Of a stretch of DNA of 64,000 nucleotides, positions 18,933 to 27,426 are shown piece by piece. Origin of the DNA: JAGWBJ01 sp964291465. Its GTDB lineage: Bacteria; Chloroflexota; Dehalococcoidia; Lucifugimonadales; JAGWBF01. The stretch's first letter is position 1, and the number at the start of each line of letters is the position of its first letter. The notes under the pieces are model-generated. The model ran no database searches, was not told where the DNA came from, and saw only the letters and a list, made by a program, of their open reading frames with translations. Both the position numbers and the translations under genes were made by a program. The stretch is taken from the NCBI GenBank assembly GCA_964291465.2, contig OZ219937.1, positions 62,001-126,000 on the forward strand, written 5' to 3'.

Positions 18933-19633
18933 GGACCCGCTCCGCCGCGGTCCACCCGCTCCTCCACCCCGCACTCGAAGCAACGCCGCCCGCGGGGCAC
19001 CGCCGCCATCTCCGAGTCGCAGATGGGGCAAGGCAGCCCGGGCATCAGGCCGTCCACGTAGACCCCGGGCCCCGCGGCCGGGACGGCGGCCCGGCGGCCC
19101 GACGGGGACAGGAAGACCCAGCCGATGATGATAAGTCCGATGACGATGGCGCTGTCGGCCACGTTGAAGATGGGCCACGGCCCGATGTCCATGAAGTCGG
19201 TCACGTGGCCCATCCTCAGCCGGTCCAGAAGGTTGCCCACGGCCCCGCCAAGCTGCATTCCGATGCTGAGCCTCAGGGGCCAGGTCCGGAAGGCCTGGGT
19301 GCCGTAGATCGCCAGCAGCACCCCTATTCCCACGAAGGACGCCAGCACCAGGAACATGGTCTGGTCCGGGAAGAGGCCGAAGGCGCTCCCGGTATTGAAT
19401 GTGTGGGTTATGCGTACCGGGCCGTCGTAGGGCACCGATTGCCCCACCAGCAGGCTGTTGCGCACCACGGCCTTGGACACCTGGTCGGCGGCGAAAACGC
19501 CGCTCAGTGCCACCAGGAGGACGGGGTCGGCCAGCCGGGACACCCAGTCCGGCAGGGACGGCCTGTAGAGCTCCTCCTCCGGCTCTTCCTCGAGCTCCTC
19601 GGGCCCGGGGTCCTGGCTCTCAATCCTCTCCAA
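18929..19633 (-). CDS. lspA: Prolipoprotein signal peptidase with C-terminal zinc ribbon
   Basis: Membrane aspartyl protease (signal peptidase II) that removes signal peptides from lipoproteins. Family motifs are NTGSAFGLF, GNLLDRLRMGHVTDFMD and FNVADSAIVIG, with the two catalytic aspartates in VTDF and VADS. Four hydrophobic segments are visible. Two features are unusual: an acidic N-terminal extension of about 35 residues (PEELEEEPEEEL), and after the last helix a tail of about 45 residues ending in CPIC-x14-CFEC, which looks like a small zinc ribbon. The TTG at 19633 gives 234 residues; it follows the hydrolase gene by four bases. Confidence 0.88.
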   Translation of the reverse strand: MERIESQDPGPEELEEEPEEELYRPSLPDWVSRLADPVLLVALSGVFAADQVSKAVVRNSLLVGQSVPYDGPVRITHTFNTGSAFGLFPDQTMFLVLASFVGIGVLLAIYGTQAFRTWPLRLSIGMQLGGAVGNLLDRLRMGHVTDFMDIGPWPIFNVADSAIVIGLIIIGWVFLSPSGRRAAVPAAGPGVYVDGLMPGLPCPICDSEMAAVPRGRRCFECGVEERVDRGGAGP

Positions 19634-19637
19634 TGCT

Positions 19638-20282
19638 CTATCCGGCCAGGGCGCCCGCGAAGAAGTCGGCGGCAAGATCGCCCGCCTCGGCCTCGTGGCC
19701 CCTCCATGAGTGGTCGGCCCCGGGGACCAGGCTGACCTGCACGTCTCCTCCCAGCGTGCTGGCCTTATCGGCAATGGAGTCGTAGGGGGACAGCTTGTCC
19801 CTGTCTCCCGTTACCAGGAGCTTGGGGCGTCCGTCCTTTCCAAGCTTCGGGGCGTCGAAGGCGCTGGGCGGGGGAGAGACCAGCATCAGGGCGCCGGCGC
19901 CCTTGTACCTGGAGAGCCCCGTGAGGACCATCGCCGCGCCGAAGGAGTATCCCGCCAGGCCGATCTTGCGCCGGTTCACTCCCGGCCACTCCCGCAGCAG
20001 GCCCAGGGCCGCCCTCACGTCCTCCTGCTCCTTCTCACCCTTGGTGAACTCTCCCTCGCTGTTGCCGATGCCGCGAAAATTGAACCGCAGGGTCACGAAC
20101 CCCTCCCGGGCCAGGGCCTGGCACAACCCCAGCACCACGGCGTTGTCCATGTTTCCGCCGAACAGGGGATGGGGATGGCATACCACAACCCCCGGCAGCG
20201 ACCCGGCGACCCCGTGGGGACCCGCCATGACCCCTTCCAGCATCAGGCCCTTGCTCTTGAAGCCTATGGCGCTCTGACGCAT
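19638..20282 (-). CDS. Alpha/beta hydrolase, small serine hydrolase
   Basis: A 214-residue alpha/beta-hydrolase of the short, dienelactone-hydrolase-like type. CHPHPLFGGNMDN is typical of this subgroup, GYSFG is the nucleophile elbow with the catalytic serine, TGDRDKLSP carries the probable acid, and GADHSW the histidine. It has no signal peptide and the substrate is unknown. It is the first gene of an apparent operon with lspA and rluD, behind a near-consensus promoter, and is divergent from the threonine aldolase gene. Confidence 0.82.
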   Translation of the reverse strand: MRQSAIGFKSKGLMLEGVMAGPHGVAGSLPGVVVCHPHPLFGGNMDNAVVLGLCQALAREGFVTLRFNFRGIGNSEGEFTKGEKEQEDVRAALGLLREWPGVNRRKIGLAGYSFGAAMVLTGLSRYKGAGALMLVSPPPSAFDAPKLGKDGRPKLLVTGDRDKLSPYDSIADKASTLGGDVQVSLVPGADHSWRGHEAEAGDLAADFFAGALAG

Positions 20283-20297
20283 CCCAGTCTCAGTTCC

Positions 20298-20326
20298 ATA
20301 TTAGAATTCAATCTGGTGTTTGACAA
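20298..20326 (-). promoter_or_regulatory. Promoter of the hydrolase-lspA-rluD operon
   Basis: On the minus strand TTGTCA (20326-20321) is followed after 17 bases by TAATAT (20303-20298). Transcription would begin near 20291, leaving a leader of only about nine bases before the ATG at 20282. No equally good promoter for the divergent aldolase gene was found, although TTGACA occurs at 20320. Confidence 0.5.
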
Positions 20327-20375
20327 GCGCTGCTGCTAGAATAGTCGGGACTCTCTAGGGGACAGGAGGCTGTCG

Positions 20376-21428
20376 ATGAAGGTTATCGACCTGCGAAGCG
20401 ACACCGTGACCACGCCCACCGAGGCGATGAGAAAGGCCATGTACGACGCAGAGGTGGGAGACGACAACGCCCACGAGGACCCCACGGTCAACCACCTGGA
20501 AGACCTGGTCTGCGCGCTGCTGGGCAAGGAGGCGGCGATCCTGACGGCCAGCGGCACGATGAGCAACCTGGTGGCGGCCCTCGCCCACACCAACCGGGGG
20601 GACGAGGTGATAATGGGCAGCAAGGCCCACATGTTCTGGAACGAGGCCGGGGGCGTGTCCACCCTGGGCGGAGTCCAGGTGCAGCTTGTGCCCAACGACA
20701 AGGGCGGCAGGATCGACCCCGCGGACGTGGAAGCGGCCATCAGGCCCGACGACGTACACGCCCCGAGGACCAGCCTGGTCTGCCTGGAGAACACCCACAA
20801 CCAGTGCAACGGGAGCGTCCTCACCAACGAGGACATGAAGGCGGTGGCCGACGTGGCCCACGCCCACGGCCTGCCCGTCCACGTGGACGGGGCCCGCATC
20901 TTCAACGCCGCCGTGGCCCTGGAGATGCCCGCCCACGAGCTGTGCAAGGACGTTGACGACGTGGGCTTCTGCCTCTCCAAGGGACTCAGCGCGCCCGTGG
21001 GCTCCATGCTGTGCGGCTCCGCCGACTTCATCGAGGAGGCCCGCCGCTGGCGGAAGATCGTGGGCGGCAGCATGCGCCAGGCCGGCGTGATCGCCGCCGC
21101 CGGCGTGGTGGCCGTGGAGACCATGATAGACCGGATGGTGGAGGACCACGCCCACGCCCGCCGGCTGGCCGAGGGGCTCTCCCACGTCCCCGGCATCAAC
21201 GTCGACCCTGACGACTTCCAGACCAACATCGTCTTCGTGGAGGTCGACCCCACCACTGGCAGCACCGAGGAGTTCACCGACCGCATGAAGGAAGAGGGCG
21301 TGCTGACGGCCTACCGGGGAGGCGGCCGGTTCCGGCTGGTCACCCACCGGGAGGTCAACGCCGAAGACGTCGACACGGCCGTGGACCGCATCGCCAAGGT
21401 CGCCTCGGAGATGCGAAACGCCCGCTGA
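20376..21428 (+). CDS. ltaE: Low-specificity L-threonine aldolase
   Basis: PLP enzyme that cleaves threonine or allo-threonine to glycine and acetaldehyde. The family N-terminus IDLRSDTVTTPTEAM is present. The PLP lysine is K202 in FCLSKGLSAPVG, and HVDGARIFNAA carries the cofactor-binding aspartate and arginine. The 350-residue length is normal. The following Rieske gene is 60 bases downstream on the same strand. Confidence 0.92.
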   Translation: MKVIDLRSDTVTTPTEAMRKAMYDAEVGDDNAHEDPTVNHLEDLVCALLGKEAAILTASGTMSNLVAALAHTNRGDEVIMGSKAHMFWNEAGGVSTLGGVQVQLVPNDKGGRIDPADVEAAIRPDDVHAPRTSLVCLENTHNQCNGSVLTNEDMKAVADVAHAHGLPVHVDGARIFNAAVALEMPAHELCKDVDDVGFCLSKGLSAPVGSMLCGSADFIEEARRWRKIVGGSMRQAGVIAAAGVVAVETMIDRMVEDHAHARRLAEGLSHVPGINVDPDDFQTNIVFVEVDPTTGSTEEFTDRMKEEGVLTAYRGGGRFRLVTHREVNAEDVDTAVDRIAKVASEMRNAR

Positions 21429-21488
21429 GCCGTTGGGCGATGCCCGGACCGGTGGCTCTCCACGCACTCGCTGATCCAGGAGAAGAAG

Positions 21489-21812
21489 ATGCCCGACGAC
21501 TTTGTCAAGGTAGCCCGGACGGACGATCTGAAGCCAGGCCAGATGAAGGCGGTGGACGTGGGGGATGACCGGGTCCTGATCGTGAACCTCAACGGCAGCT
21601 ACCACGCCATGGACGACACCTGCAGCCACGCCTTCGCGGCCCTTTCCGAGGGGGACATCGTCGGCGAGGAGATCGAGTGCCCCCTTCACGGGGCCACCTT
21701 CGACATAGCCACAGGGGAGGCCCTGTCCCCGCCGGCCAGCCAGCCCCTGACCCGTTACCAGGTCCGGGTGGAGGACGGCGACATCCTGGTGGGCCCCCTG
21801 GAAGCGGGATAG
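21489..21812 (+). CDS. Rieske-type [2Fe-2S] ferredoxin
   Basis: Small soluble electron carrier, 107 residues. The Rieske cluster motifs are CSHAFAAL (C-x-H) and CPLHGATFD (C-x2-H), separated by the usual distance, which gives two cysteine and two histidine ligands. The protein resembles the ferredoxin components of non-haem oxygenases and the small subunit of assimilatory nitrite reductase. The ATG at 21489 follows GGAGAAG. No oxygenase gene is adjacent, so its partner is unknown. Confidence 0.88.
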   Translation: MPDDFVKVARTDDLKPGQMKAVDVGDDRVLIVNLNGSYHAMDDTCSHAFAALSEGDIVGEEIECPLHGATFDIATGEALSPPASQPLTRYQVRVEDGDILVGPLEAG

Positions 21813-21828
21813 GGCCCACCGAGGCCGG

Positions 21829-22572
21829 CTACCGTCCCCGCTCGTCGCCCCACAGCAGGATGTGCAGGCGGGTGGTGAAGCGGAACCCCCGTTCCACGCA
21901 CAGCTCGCTCAGCCACCCGCTCCGGTCCTGTATCTCCCCCCTCGACGTCCCCTCGGGCATCAGGAGCACCCGGCCCCGTCGGATGCCGTAGGCGCCCACC
22001 AGCGACTCTACCTCCTCCACGTCCCCACGGTCCACGACCACGAACTTGAAGAAGGCGTTGCGCATCCCGGCGAAGGCCGCCATGGCGGGGGCGACCTCCC
22101 GCCTGCGTGGGGAGTTTCCCGAGCCGGCCAGCTTGGGAGACACGTTCCACTGGTCGACGGCCCGGGCAAGCGACTCCAGGGGCGCGATGGTGCCGTTGGT
22201 CTCCACCTCGAAGGAGAACCCGCGCTCCTTCAGCGAGTCCACCAAGGGGGCCAGCGCCTTCTGCTGTATCAGCGGCTCCCCTCCGGTGACGACTAGGTGC
22301 TGGCAGCCGTGGCCCTCCACCGCATCCATGACATCCGCCCGGGTCATCTCGACCACCTCCTGCCGGTAGTCGTGGTGTCGCCAGTCCCAGGTGTACTTGG
22401 TGTCGCACCACGTGCATATCAGGTTGCACAGGGCCAGGCGCAGGAACACCGACGGCGTTCCCTGGGAAGGGCCCTCCCCCTGCAGGGAGTAGAATATCTC
22501 CGGGGGCCCGCCGGGACGGCGGCTCACCCTGAGAGTCCCGGCCGGAGAAGCCACCCTAGTGTACCGTCTCAC
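21829..22572 (-). CDS. queE: 7-carboxy-7-deazaguanine synthase (radical SAM)
   Basis: Radical SAM enzyme that converts 6-carboxytetrahydropterin (the QueD product) to 7-carboxy-7-deazaguanine in queuosine biosynthesis. The cluster cysteines are C49, C53 and C56 (CNLICTWC), preceded by FYSLQGEGPSQG. TGGEPLIQ and VETNGT are further family motifs. The length of 247 residues is normal. It is in the same direction as queF-queD-queC but separated from queC by about 170 bases containing strong inverted repeats. Confidence 0.93.
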   Translation of the reverse strand: MRRYTRVASPAGTLRVSRRPGGPPEIFYSLQGEGPSQGTPSVFLRLALCNLICTWCDTKYTWDWRHHDYRQEVVEMTRADVMDAVEGHGCQHLVVTGGEPLIQQKALAPLVDSLKERGFSFEVETNGTIAPLESLARAVDQWNVSPKLAGSGNSPRRREVAPAMAAFAGMRNAFFKFVVVDRGDVEEVESLVGAYGIRRGRVLLMPEGTSRGEIQDRSGWLSELCVERGFRFTTRLHILLWGDERGR

Positions 22573-22605
22573 AGGTTCGTCGAATAAGTCCAGTCCGTCT
22601 TCTGC

Positions 22606-22676
22606 CCTGCCTGCGGCAGGCAGGCAAGTGCCAGTCTACCGGTGGAAGGGGATTCCTTGCCCGCGCGGAGCGCGGG
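22606..22676. repeat. Two GC-rich inverted repeats in the queC-queE gap
   Basis: The first (22606-22624) has nine-base arms, CCTGCCTGC and GCAGGCAGG, around a single G. The second (22660-22676) has seven-base arms, CCCGCGC and GCGCGGG, around GGA. Neither is followed by a T tract on the minus strand, so a classical terminator is doubtful. They lie after queC and before queE in the direction of transcription and could attenuate or process the message. The motif GTCGAATAA also occurs twice here (near 22580 and 22690). Confidence 0.5.
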
Positions 22677-22742
22677 GTGGGAGGGTGGGTCGAATAACCC
22701 GGGGAGGGGCCTGACGCTACAACGAACTTCAGAGACAGGACA

Positions 22743-23501
22743 CTAGCCTCTCCCCGGGCCTGCCAGCAGGGGGTCCCGGCGCCCGGCCTGGGCGAACCCC
22801 CGGGCCCTCAGGACGCAGCTATCGCAGCGGCCGCAGGGCTCCGGGCCGTCCAGGTAGCAGGTCCAGGTCCTGTCCAGGGGCGCCTTCAAGTCCATGGCCA
22901 TCCTGACGATGCCGGCCTTGGACAGGTGGATGATGGGCGTCTCGATCTCCATCGCCACGCCGTACTGGGTCCACAGCTTGCTGCCGTACATCAGGGTCTC
23001 CCGGACCCTCTCGTAGAACTCGGGCCTGCAGTCGGGATAGCCCGAGTAGTCTATGGCGTTGGGGGCGATGTAGATGCGTGCGTCGATATCGTCCTTCGGC
23101 GCTCCCTCGCCCTCGATGGCCTCCAGTGCCATGCTCTCCAGGTACGCCGCGGCCAGGGTGAGGAAGAAGGTGTTGCGAAGGGGCACGTAGGTGTTGGGGA
23201 TGTCCCCGCCCTCCTGCGCCTCGCCCGACCCTCCCGCCAAGCGGTCGGCGGGCACCTGAAACCGATGGGGGTTGGTCAGGGAGGAGTACCACGCCAGCCT
23301 GGCGTAGCCGGTTATGTCTACCACCTCATGGCGGAGGCAGAGGGCCTCCGCCACCTGGGCGGCGCTGCGCACCTCCCGCTCGTGGGTCTGGCCATACCGG
23401 AAGGTGAGGGCCACCAGCCGGTCTGCCTTGCTCCTGGCGTAGGCGGACACGGTGGTGGAGTCCAGCCCGCCGGAGAGCAGGGTTACGGCCAGCCTCATCA
23501 C
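22743..23501 (-). CDS. queC: 7-cyano-7-deazaguanine synthase
   Basis: ATP-dependent enzyme that converts 7-carboxy-7-deazaguanine to preQ0. The PP-loop ATP motif is LLSGGLDSTT near residue 10. The C-terminal zinc-binding cysteines are in CYLDGPEPCGRCDSC. Length of 252 residues is slightly above average because of a short polar insertion (about residues 75-95). It starts 12 bases after the queD stop. Confidence 0.93.
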   Translation of the reverse strand: MMRLAVTLLSGGLDSTTVSAYARSKADRLVALTFRYGQTHEREVRSAAQVAEALCLRHEVVDITGYARLAWYSSLTNPHRFQVPADRLAGGSGEAQEGGDIPNTYVPLRNTFFLTLAAAYLESMALEAIEGEGAPKDDIDARIYIAPNAIDYSGYPDCRPEFYERVRETLMYGSKLWTQYGVAMEIETPIIHLSKAGIVRMAMDLKAPLDRTWTCYLDGPEPCGRCDSCVLRARGFAQAGRRDPLLAGPGRG

Positions 23502-23513
23502 GCCGCCGGCCGC

Positions 23514-23939
23514 TCAGACGGCGCCGTACTCGGCATACTGGGTCGGGGACTCCCACACGCGCACCATCGACGGCGTGACGCCACAGAGCTCTTCGGCAGT
23601 CCGGTACAGCTCCCGGGCCATCACCTCGGCCGAGGGGTTGGCGTCGGGGAACACGAAGATGCGGCTGCCCCTCACCCCGCGGAGGGCGGCCAGCATCTCC
23701 TCGTCCCGGCCGCTCACCAGGAAGGCGTGGTCCCAGTGCTCGTCGATCCAGCCGCCGACCTTGTCCTTCACGTCGGTGAAGTCCACGACGAAGCCGATGC
23801 CATTCAGCGTCTCCGAAGCCATCCATATCTCGGCGCGGTAGCTGTGCCCGTGGGGATGGACGCACTTGCCCTGGTGCTCCAGGAGCCTGTGTCCGCTGGC
23901 GAAGGAGAGCTCGATCCGCACCTGGTAGCGGTCCCCCAC
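23514..23939 (-). CDS. queD: 6-carboxy-5,6,7,8-tetrahydropterin synthase
   Basis: First dedicated enzyme of the queuosine pathway; it acts on dihydroneopterin triphosphate. The zinc ligands are H17 (ASGHRL), H30 and H32 (HPHGHSY), and C26 is the catalytic cysteine (GKCVHPHGH). WDHAFL is a further family segment. The 141-residue length is typical. Three bases separate it from queF, so the genes form an operon. Confidence 0.94.
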   Translation of the reverse strand: MGDRYQVRIELSFASGHRLLEHQGKCVHPHGHSYRAEIWMASETLNGIGFVVDFTDVKDKVGGWIDEHWDHAFLVSGRDEEMLAALRGVRGSRIFVFPDANPSAEVMARELYRTAEELCGVTPSMVRVWESPTQYAEYGAV

Positions 23940-23942
23940 CGC

Positions 23943-24383
23943 TCAGCCTCCGAGGGCCCGGTCGCGGCTCCCGTGCTCCACCGACACCGAGGTGTGGATG
24001 CCTCCACGCACCTTGTAGTCCAGGGTCACCTTCATCCACTTGGGGTCGGACAGCTTCACCAGGTCCTGCAGGATGCGCGCCGCCGCGTGCTCCTGGACGA
24101 TGCCCACGTCGCGGTAGGACAGCAGGTAATACTTGAGGGACTTGAGCTCTATGCACCGGCGGTCCGGCACGTAGGCGACGGTGAGGGTGCCGTAGTCGGG
24201 CAGCCCGGTCCACGGGCACAGGGCCGTGAACTCGTCGGTGTCTATGGCGATCTCCTGGGGTTGCTCCGGGTACTCGTAGTCGAAGGCCAGGAGGCACTCG
24301 GGCTCCAGGGAGTCCTCGTCCTTGGCCGGCAGCCTCCGGTCCAGGGCCAGGTACTGCTCTCCCAGGGAAACGGTGGTCGCCAT
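23943..24383 (-). CDS. queF: NADPH-dependent 7-cyano-7-deazaguanine reductase
   Basis: Reduces the nitrile of preQ0 to the amine preQ1, the last free-base step before insertion into tRNA. The unimodular (type I) form is recognised by FTALCPWTGLPDYG with catalytic C56 and D63, and ELKSLKYYLLSYRDVG, the QueF NADPH-binding region. The 146-residue length fits. It is the first gene of queF-queD-queC. The AT-rich gap upstream (24384-24507) is shared with a divergent gene and must hold its promoter, but I could not pick a convincing -35/-10 pair, and I see no preQ1 riboswitch. Confidence 0.94.
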   Translation of the reverse strand: MATTVSLGEQYLALDRRLPAKDEDSLEPECLLAFDYEYPEQPQEIAIDTDEFTALCPWTGLPDYGTLTVAYVPDRRCIELKSLKYYLLSYRDVGIVQEHAAARILQDLVKLSDPKWMKVTLDYKVRGGIHTSVSVEHGSRDRALGG

Positions 24384-24507
24384 GCCTTCACCAGCCTCGC
24401 CGCGGGCGCATGCCCCGGCACCATCGTATACCGTTGAAATCGTAAGAAAGACTATACTACCATAATATCGTAAATCTGCCGGGGACAGCTATTGGGAGAA
24501 AAGCGAC

Positions 24508-27084
24508 GTGAACATCTGGCGCCTATCGGCTCTGGCCGCCCTGGTCCTGGTGGCAGTGTCTTGCACTGCCGAGATTCCAACACCCGCCCCAACTCCCAAG
24601 CCAGAACTGTCGCCCACAGCAGACTTGGGGGCAACAGTCGAGGCCGCCGTGGCCGCCGCGCTGCCCACGGCAACGCCCACCCCGACGCCGGACATCCATG
24701 CCACCGTCGAGGCCCGCACGGCCGCCACCATCGCTGCCATGCCTGCTACCAACTCCACCGTGACGCCAGGGCCCACGGCACCACCGGAGTTACCCCCCAC
24801 GACCATACCCACATCCACCCCGACGCCAACACCCGGGCCCACGTTCACGCCGGAAGAGCTGGAAGCTTCAGAACTGGCGTCCATTGCCGGGCTGGTGCGG
24901 CAGGTCAGGCCCTCCGTGGTTCGAATCCAGACTGGCTGGGGGTCTGGCTCCGGGGTGATCTTCGATATCGAGGGCCAAACCGGGTATGTTCTTACCAACC
25001 ACCACGTCGTCGAAGGTGTGTCCGCCGTCACAGTGACGGTAAACGACGACGCCAACTATACCGGCGCGGTCCTGGGAACGGACAGTGTTCGTGACCTGGC
25101 CGTCGTCCGGATATGTTGTGGAAGCTTCCAAGCTCTGGCCTTCGGCGACACCTCAGCCCTAGAACCCGGCGATGAAGTAATGGCCATTGGCTATGCCCTT
25201 GATCTTCCGGGCCAGGCGACCATTACGCGGGGCATCGTGTCGGCAATACGTTACAGCTCGGCGCACAACAGCTACGTGATTCAGACCGACGCCGCCATAA
25301 ACCCGGGGAACAGCGGCGGGCCCATGATGTCCATGTCGGGAGGAATCCTGGGCATCAACACCTTCGGATACGATGAGACAGAGAGCGGGAGGCCCCTCGA
25401 GGGGCTGAGTTTCGCCATATCGGCGCAGACGGTACAACAGCATGTCGCCGCCCTTCGGGCAGGCCGCCCCAGTGTCGCGACGCCCACAGCAACGCCGATA
25501 CCAACACGTAGGCCAACGCCCGAGGCAATTGTGCCCAAGCTGGGCGGTAAGCTGACGGTGGCCATCAACAGTTTCGGCAACGAGCGCATAAACCCCAACA
25601 ACGCCACCAAAGAGGGCGGCATGGGCGGCTTGATCCACATGTCCGACTTCCTCATGGGCGTCACCCCGGACAACGTCCTCTCCAACGCCTGGGGATGGGC
25701 CGACTCCTGGGAGCAGGTCGACGGCGCCACCTGGGACATCATCATGAAGCAGGACATCGTCGATCACGACGGTTTCGAGGTCGACGCCGAGGACTGTGTT
25801 TGGATCACGAACCACTGGGCCTCCGATGAGGGGAACGCCCCCGGCGGCGCCATTAGCCCCGGCTGGAGAGTGATCTTCGACCGCACCGAGGCCCTGGACA
25901 AGTACCACTGCCGCATACACCTGAAGCAGAACTACGCCTTCGTGTTCAACATTCTCCCGCCCATCGGCGGGGCGGACCTGTACGCCTGGCCCAAGCGCGG
26001 GTACGTGGAGATAGCCGGTGGCGACGACGCCAAGTTCGAGGAGATCGGCGCTCCGATGACCGGGTTCGCCAAGCTCGTCGAGCGCAGGCTCGGCCAGTTC
26101 TGGCGTCTCGAACGGTTCGACGACTACTACGCCGACGAGGAGTTCCACTTCAAGTTCCGCGAGATGGAGACCGTCCTGGCGGCCGAGGACGCGCCGCGCC
26201 TGGCCCTGGTGAAGACGGGAGCCGCGGACATAGCCAACATGTCCGGCCCGTACGTGGAGGAGATACGATCGTCGGGCCTGATAGTGGACGGGCCCGAAAA
26301 GGTGGACATCGTCTACCAGGGCTTCTACCAGACCTACGACCCCGGCCACTGCACCAACAAGCTGGAGGTCCGCAAGGCGATGAACCTGGCCGTGGACGCC
26401 GAAGACATCATGACGGGCCTCTGGCCTCCGGGTACAGCGGAGCGGGCCATCACCGCCTTCACCAGCCCCCACGACGAGAGCTGGAACCCGACGTTGCAGC
26501 CCTACGGCTACGACCCCGATGAGGCCAGGCGGCTGCTGAAGGAGTCCGGCTGCGACGGCTTCAAGTTCATCTCCTACGGCTACGCCTTTGCCCAGGGCCC
26601 CGAGATGAGGGACATGACCGACGCCATCGTCACCTATCTGCAGGGCGTCGGCATCGACGCAGAGTTCGTCCCCATCGACCCGGTCCCCATAACCCAAAAG
26701 AGGCTGCAAGAGAGGTTCGGCGCCGCGGACGGCCCGCCGGTAAGCGGCTCCCACTGGCAGCTTGGGGCGCGCAACTTCGCCGACAAGATCCGCGTCCACG
26801 GGCTCTGCGCCAGCCAGGGCGGCTCGGTGTGCAACATTCCCGAGCCGGACCTGTGGCAGCAGAAGATGCTGGACTACGCGGCGATAATGGACCCGGTGGA
26901 GCGCAGGAAGGTTGCCCAAGTCATGGGCCAGGAGCTGTACGACCTGTACCTGGGCATACCCATCGCCTACCGCAACGCCATCTGGGCACTCGACCCGAAG
27001 ACTATATGTGGCGACTGGAAACCCATCGACGGCACGCCCTCGCACACCATGTTCAACACACTGGTACCCTGCGAGACCTGGTAG
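24508..27084 (+). CDS. Lipoprotein fusion: trypsin-like (HtrA-type) serine protease + family 5 peptide-binding protein
   Basis: An 858-residue exported protein in one uninterrupted frame. Residues 1-19 form a lipoprotein signal (ALVLVAVSC), followed by a Pro/Thr-rich linker to about 125. Residues 125-320 are a trypsin-like domain with the triad H166 (TNHHVVEG), D196 (VRDLAVV) and S269 (NPGNSGGP), as in HtrA/DegP, but no PDZ domain follows. After a second Pro/Thr linker (about 325-345), residues 346-858 are an extracytoplasmic solute-binding protein of ABC peptide importers (SBP family 5), starting GGKLTVAINSFG. The GTG at 24508 follows GGGAGAAA. No permease genes are adjacent. The combination suggests surface proteolysis coupled to peptide capture. 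Confidence 0.82.
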   Translation: MNIWRLSALAALVLVAVSCTAEIPTPAPTPKPELSPTADLGATVEAAVAAALPTATPTPTPDIHATVEARTAATIAAMPATNSTVTPGPTAPPELPPTTIPTSTPTPTPGPTFTPEELEASELASIAGLVRQVRPSVVRIQTGWGSGSGVIFDIEGQTGYVLTNHHVVEGVSAVTVTVNDDANYTGAVLGTDSVRDLAVVRICCGSFQALAFGDTSALEPGDEVMAIGYALDLPGQATITRGIVSAIRYSSAHNSYVIQTDAAINPGNSGGPMMSMSGGILGINTFGYDETESGRPLEGLSFAISAQTVQQHVAALRAGRPSVATPTATPIPTRRPTPEAIVPKLGGKLTVAINSFGNERINPNNATKEGGMGGLIHMSDFLMGVTPDNVLSNAWGWADSWEQVDGATWDIIMKQDIVDHDGFEVDAEDCVWITNHWASDEGNAPGGAISPGWRVIFDRTEALDKYHCRIHLKQNYAFVFNILPPIGGADLYAWPKRGYVEIAGGDDAKFEEIGAPMTGFAKLVERRLGQFWRLERFDDYYADEEFHFKFREMETVLAAEDAPRLALVKTGAADIANMSGPYVEEIRSSGLIVDGPEKVDIVYQGFYQTYDPGHCTNKLEVRKAMNLAVDAEDIMTGLWPPGTAERAITAFTSPHDESWNPTLQPYGYDPDEARRLLKESGCDGFKFISYGYAFAQGPEMRDMTDAIVTYLQGVGIDAEFVPIDPVPITQKRLQERFGAADGPPVSGSHWQLGARNFADKIRVHGLCASQGGSVCNIPEPDLWQQKMLDYAAIMDPVERRKVAQVMGQELYDLYLGIPIAYRNAIWALDPKTICGDWKPIDGTPSHTMFNTLVPCETW

Positions 27085-27426
27085 CCATCGCAAACCCGTC
27101 GGCCACGCTCCGGGGAGACCTGAACGTGCAACCGAGTACGCGCAGCAGGGGTTCCGTTTACTTGTCGAGGATGCTCATTTTCGCGACACTGGAGGACAGT
27201 CGCCAGGTGGCGGCTGTCCTAGTTTCTCCCCGGCAACCGGGGCTTGACAGCCCACGGCGCCGGTGAGTGTTTCTTTACCAACTTGCGCCCGTCCTTCACC
27301 ACCTTGTCCGACTGACAAGCTGGGCAGTGAACCTCATACTCCTGAGTAACGCTGAATTTCGTCTTGATTACCTACGCTTTGGAGTTCATGCAGCCAGGGG
27401 CTACGGTAGCTTCATAGATAAAATCA
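27085..27426. other. Intergenic region of 342 bases
   Basis: Lies between the protease/binding-protein gene and the convergent HEPN gene. It holds the terminator-like hairpin at 27194-27219. The rest shows no convincing coding frame, promoter or repeat, and base composition drops towards the HEPN gene. Confidence 0.5.
27194..27219 (+). terminator. Terminator-like hairpin
   Basis: An 11-pair stem (GGACAGTCGCC with GGCGGCTGTCC, including one G-T pair) encloses the loop AGGT and is followed by TAGTTTCTCC, a weak T-rich stretch. It lies 110 bases after the stop of the protease/binding-protein gene and probably ends that transcript. Confidence 0.5.

Noticed and set aside
24384..24507. preQ1 riboswitch upstream of queF
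   Set aside because: No preQ1 pseudoknot core was seen in the short AT-rich gap.
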